Source: Flavobacteriaceae bacterium (GTDB taxonomy: Bacteria; Bacteroidota; Bacteroidia; Flavobacteriales; Flavobacteriaceae). From it: a DNA stretch of 7,910 bases. The notes below the pieces were generated by a model that had not been told where the DNA came from, made no database searches, and saw only the letters and a list, made by a program, of their open reading frames with translations. The DNA is taken from NCBI GenBank assembly GCA_002711185.1, contig PAHL01000001.1:2655-10564 (forward strand), given 5' to 3'. The position numbers and the translations under genes were made by a program. The first letter of the stretch is position 1. Each line of letters opens with the position of its first letter. Positions 5,977-7,910 of the stretch are shown one piece after another.

Positions 5977-6873
5977 ATGTCACAGCAGTCCACATCACAC
6001 TTATTTATGATTGAACCGGTCGCTTTTTATGCAAATGAAGAGACATCTCACACAAATCATTATCAAAAAGAGGTAACTGATGAAACGCCCGAAATAATTG
6101 CTGAAAAAGCATTAAATGAATTTCATAATCTAAGAACTAAGATTGAAGAAAAGGGGATTAAAGTTACTTACTTAAAAGGGTCTAAGGATTGCCCAGATCA
6201 TATATTTCCTAATTGGTTTATAACATTTCATAACAAAACCATGCAAATATTTAGCATGATGGCTCCTAACAGAAGAAAAGAAAAAAAAGGATCTATGATT
6301 GAACATCTTTCTGAAACATATGAGCTTACAGATGATATGTCATATCTTGAAAAAAAAGATATTTTCTTAGAATCAACAAGCAGTATGGTTTTTGATAGAG
6401 TAAACAGAATAGTTTACGCAGGAATATCCCCCAGAACTAATGCGGTCCAACTAATAATATGGTGCAGAAATAATGATTTTGAATTAGTTTTATTTGAAAC
6501 TGAAAGCCATACAGGTGCTCCGATTTACCATACAGATGTTTTGATGTATGTTGGAACAAAAATCATAGGAATATGTTTTGATGTAATAAAACCAGAACAC
6601 AGGGATTATGTTAAAAAAATGGTTAATCAGCATCATGAGGTAATGGAATTAACACCTGAACAGATAGAAAATTTCTGTGGTAATGCAATAGAAGCAAAAA
6701 ATAATAATAATGAACTCTTTTTAATAATTTCTACAACCGCATATGATGCATTAAATCAAAATCAGATAGATAAACTTTTAAAAAGCTATAAAGAAATTAT
6801 TCACTCAGATATTCCAACTATCGAAAAATATGGCGGTGGTTCTGCAAGATGTATGCTTACTGAATTGTTCTAA
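5977..6873 (+). CDS. ctlX: CtlX-like citrulline utilisation hydrolase (arginine deiminase-related, guanidino-group modifying family)
   Basis: This 298-residue cytoplasmic enzyme belongs to the CtlX branch of the guanidine-modifying superfamily; CtlX hydrolyses citrulline to ornithine. Family features in order are an N-terminal LFMIEPVAFYANEET strand, IFPNWFITFH near residue 78, MMAPNRRKEKKG, LESTSS with Glu132, DRVNRIVYAGISPRT, PIYHTDVLMYVG with the catalytic His185, FCGNAIE, and GGGSARCM with the nucleophile Cys292 at the extreme C-terminus. The length is normal. One oddity is that the usual FPNNW motif reads FPNWF, so the second Asn is lost, which could alter substrate handling. The start is set by AAGGAG at 5968; a GTG at 5938 is also in frame. 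Pairing back to back with rocD supports a citrulline or arginine catabolic role. Many relatives are annotated only as arginine deiminase-related, so the exact substrate is less sure than the family. Confidence 0.85.
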   Translation: MSQQSTSHLFMIEPVAFYANEETSHTNHYQKEVTDETPEIIAEKALNEFHNLRTKIEEKGIKVTYLKGSKDCPDHIFPNWFITFHNKTMQIFSMMAPNRRKEKKGSMIEHLSETYELTDDMSYLEKKDIFLESTSSMVFDRVNRIVYAGISPRTNAVQLIIWCRNNDFELVLFETESHTGAPIYHTDVLMYVGTKIIGICFDVIKPEHRDYVKKMVNQHHEVMELTPEQIENFCGNAIEAKNNNNELFLIISTTAYDALNQNQIDKLLKSYKEIIHSDIPTIEKYGGGSARCMLTELF

Positions 6874-6893
6874 AAAAGGAGGGTTACCCCTCC
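6872..6893 (-). terminator. intrinsic terminator of the lipoprotein operon
   Basis: On the minus strand GGAGGG (6893-6888) and CCCTCC (6883-6878) form a 6-bp stem of nearly all G-C pairs with a 4-nt loop, followed directly by six T (6877-6872). It lies 21 nt after the lipoprotein stop. The A-run on the plus strand overlaps the last two bases of the ctlX stop codon. Read from ctlX the hairpin has no U-tract after it, so it would be a weak terminator in that direction. Confidence 0.8.
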
Positions 6894-6914
6894 CTAATAG
6901 ATTGAATGTATCAA

Positions 6915-7703
6915 TTACGAATCAGGACTATTATAAAGCTCCCAGCTATCGTAATAATCTGGGCTCATGCATGTTGATATTTCATTAAACTGAGCTTGCA
7001 TAGCTTGTCCATTTTCTTCCCAGTCTGCATTTCCTGCTTTCATGGTTTCAAAAGTTGCATGCCAATTTCCCCATAAGAAATCATTTGTTGCGCCCTCAAA
7101 CTCAGGATAATAAACTCCAAAAAAATATGGCGACTGTGATCCATTTTCATCAAGATACTCATTAAATGCTACAACAGCAGCTCTAAGATCAGAACTTGAT
7201 TTTCCTTCATTAAAATCACATGCGAGAAATTCAGATGCGAAGTATCCATTTTCACCCATTACCCCACCAAATGAATTAGGATCTCTGGGTAAATAAAAGG
7301 TCCATGGAAATCTTCCTTCTATATCACAAGTCATAACTTCTGCGTAATCTTCTGCCCACGCAAGAAATTCAGGACTTGGATTATTAAACGCATTATCCGA
7401 ACTTTCTTTAGAATCCCATTCAAGTTCCCACCAGCCATTTGAAAATCTATGATTTTCTCCGACTGGAGCATATACTCCTGCCCATCCTAAGCCCTCAGCA
7501 ACTTGTAAATCTTGCCATGCAGATAGCATCTCAGTAATTGTCTCTTGCGAGTATTTGGGTCCCGCTTCACAAGCCAAAAACTCATTATAATAAGGACCTA
7601 AATGAATAGGACCTTTTTCAGTATCTTCAGATATATTTTGATCTGAGCAGCTTACTAAAAAAACTATAGCGAAAAGACTGTATATTTTTACAAAATTCTT
7701 CAT
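6915..7703 (-). CDS. Predicted lipoprotein with two tandem copies of a Cys/Trp-rich module, family not recognised
   Basis: This 262-residue protein begins with a lipoprotein signal peptide: MKNFVKIY, a hydrophobic core and the lipobox LVSC, with Cys19 as the lipidated residue followed by Ser-Asp. The mature part is acidic and rich in Trp, Tyr and Phe. It falls into two similar halves, about 38-134 and 154-254. Each begins EFLAC (Cys45; Cys162), continues with a helix-like stretch, then GVYAP or GVYYP, then a Trp-rich strand (NGWWELEW; NDFLWGNW), and ends in TC (Cys126; Cys245). These four are the only cysteines after the lipid site. A dimeric alpha-beta-barrel type fold is possible, but this is a guess from the pattern. 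I do not recognise the family or function. A TTG at 7721 is also in frame, but the ATG at 7703 gives the correct signal peptide. The gene follows the upstream frame by 2 nt and ends at a strong terminator. Confidence 0.82.
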   Translation of the reverse strand: MKNFVKIYSLFAIVFLVSCSDQNISEDTEKGPIHLGPYYNEFLACEAGPKYSQETITEMLSAWQDLQVAEGLGWAGVYAPVGENHRFSNGWWELEWDSKESSDNAFNNPSPEFLAWAEDYAEVMTCDIEGRFPWTFYLPRDPNSFGGVMGENGYFASEFLACDFNEGKSSSDLRAAVVAFNEYLDENGSQSPYFFGVYYPEFEGATNDFLWGNWHATFETMKAGNADWEENGQAMQAQFNEISTCMSPDYYDSWELYNSPDS

Positions 7704-7705
7704 GC

Positions 7706-7903
7706 TTACTTCTTGAACCAAATTGGATAAAGAATAATTGCAAGAGCCGATAAAAAGAAAACTATTGTTAAGGGTTGATTAAGTAAACTTGGTTCACCAC
7801 CCCATGTCTCTGCAAATTTCATAGCTCCGTCACTAACTTCCATTCCTGCTTCACTCATTGATTTAAATGCATTAGCTGTTACAGACCAATTAGCTTGTGC
7901 CAT
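7706..7903 (-). CDS. Small membrane protein, or C-terminal end of a larger membrane protein
   Basis: From an ATG at 7903 this frame encodes 65 residues: about 44 polar residues (MAQANWSVTANAFKSMSE and on), then one strong transmembrane segment of about 18 residues starting at LTIVFF, ending in the basic tail YPIWFKK. The reading frame stays open upstream to the window edge, only 7 bases away, and no Shine-Dalgarno is visible, so the ATG may be internal. The hydrophobic helix preceded by a Gln-Pro and followed by Tyr-Pro recalls the last helix of tripartite tricarboxylate transporter permeases (TctA), but the resemblance is weak and from memory. The stop lies 2 nt before the lipoprotein start, so the two genes are almost surely co-transcribed and the lipoprotein ribosome site is inside this frame. 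Confidence 0.5.
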   Translation of the reverse strand: MAQANWSVTANAFKSMSEAGMEVSDGAMKFAETWGGEPSLLNQPLTIVFFLSALAIILYPIWFKK

Positions 7904-7910
7904 AAGATTT

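Noticed and set aside
7704..7721. TTG at 7721 as the lipoprotein start
   Set aside because: It puts six extra residues before a textbook lipoprotein signal peptide that begins at the ATG at 7703.

Overview
This 7.9 kb window is low in GC (about one third by eye), densely packed and bacterial. Very short or overlapping gene boundaries, a gammaproteobacterial-type GloC and AT-rich codon use suggest a streamlined marine gammaproteobacterium, perhaps of the SAR86 type. That placement is inference from style and gene content; no marker gene is present. There are eight complete or near-complete protein genes and one or two edge fragments. I see no RNA gene, insertion sequence, CRISPR array or other mobile element, and no gap of 300 bases or more without a gene.

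Layout: (1) the 5' part of an unrecognised membrane protein gene runs leftward off the window (3-407, minus). (2) It is divergent from gloC (445-1095, plus), a short type II glyoxalase. (3) gloC converges with an SDR dehydrogenase gene (1092-1898, minus), the two stop codons overlapping. (4) The SDR gene is divergent from a large exported metzincin-type zinc protease (1960-4437, plus). (5) The protease converges, again with overlapping stops, on a minus-strand operon of ornithine aminotransferase rocD (4697-5935) followed by a single-domain O6-alkylguanine alkyltransferase (4434-4700). (6) Divergent from rocD, across 41 bp, is a ctlX-like guanidine/ureido hydrolase (5977-6873, plus). (7) A minus-strand pair closes the window: a gene end or small gene for a membrane segment (7706-7903), then an unrecognised lipoprotein built from two copies of one module (6915-7703), ending at a clear intrinsic terminator (6872-6893).

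How the genes fit together: ctlX and rocD form a catabolic pair. The CtlX family takes citrulline to ornithine, and RocD takes ornithine to glutamate semialdehyde, feeding glutamate/proline metabolism. Their back-to-back promoters appear to overlap, so they are probably co-regulated. GloC (methylglyoxal detoxification), the alkyltransferase (DNA repair), the SDR enzyme and the exported protease look like independent housekeeping or nutrient-acquisition functions.

I found no clear new multi-gene system. The items most worth a second look are the duplicated four-cysteine lipoprotein, the apparently leaderless rocD with its interlocked promoter, a substitution in the CtlX substrate-site motif, the missing catalytic Asn in the SDR protein, and the repeated 4-bp convergent stop-codon overlaps.
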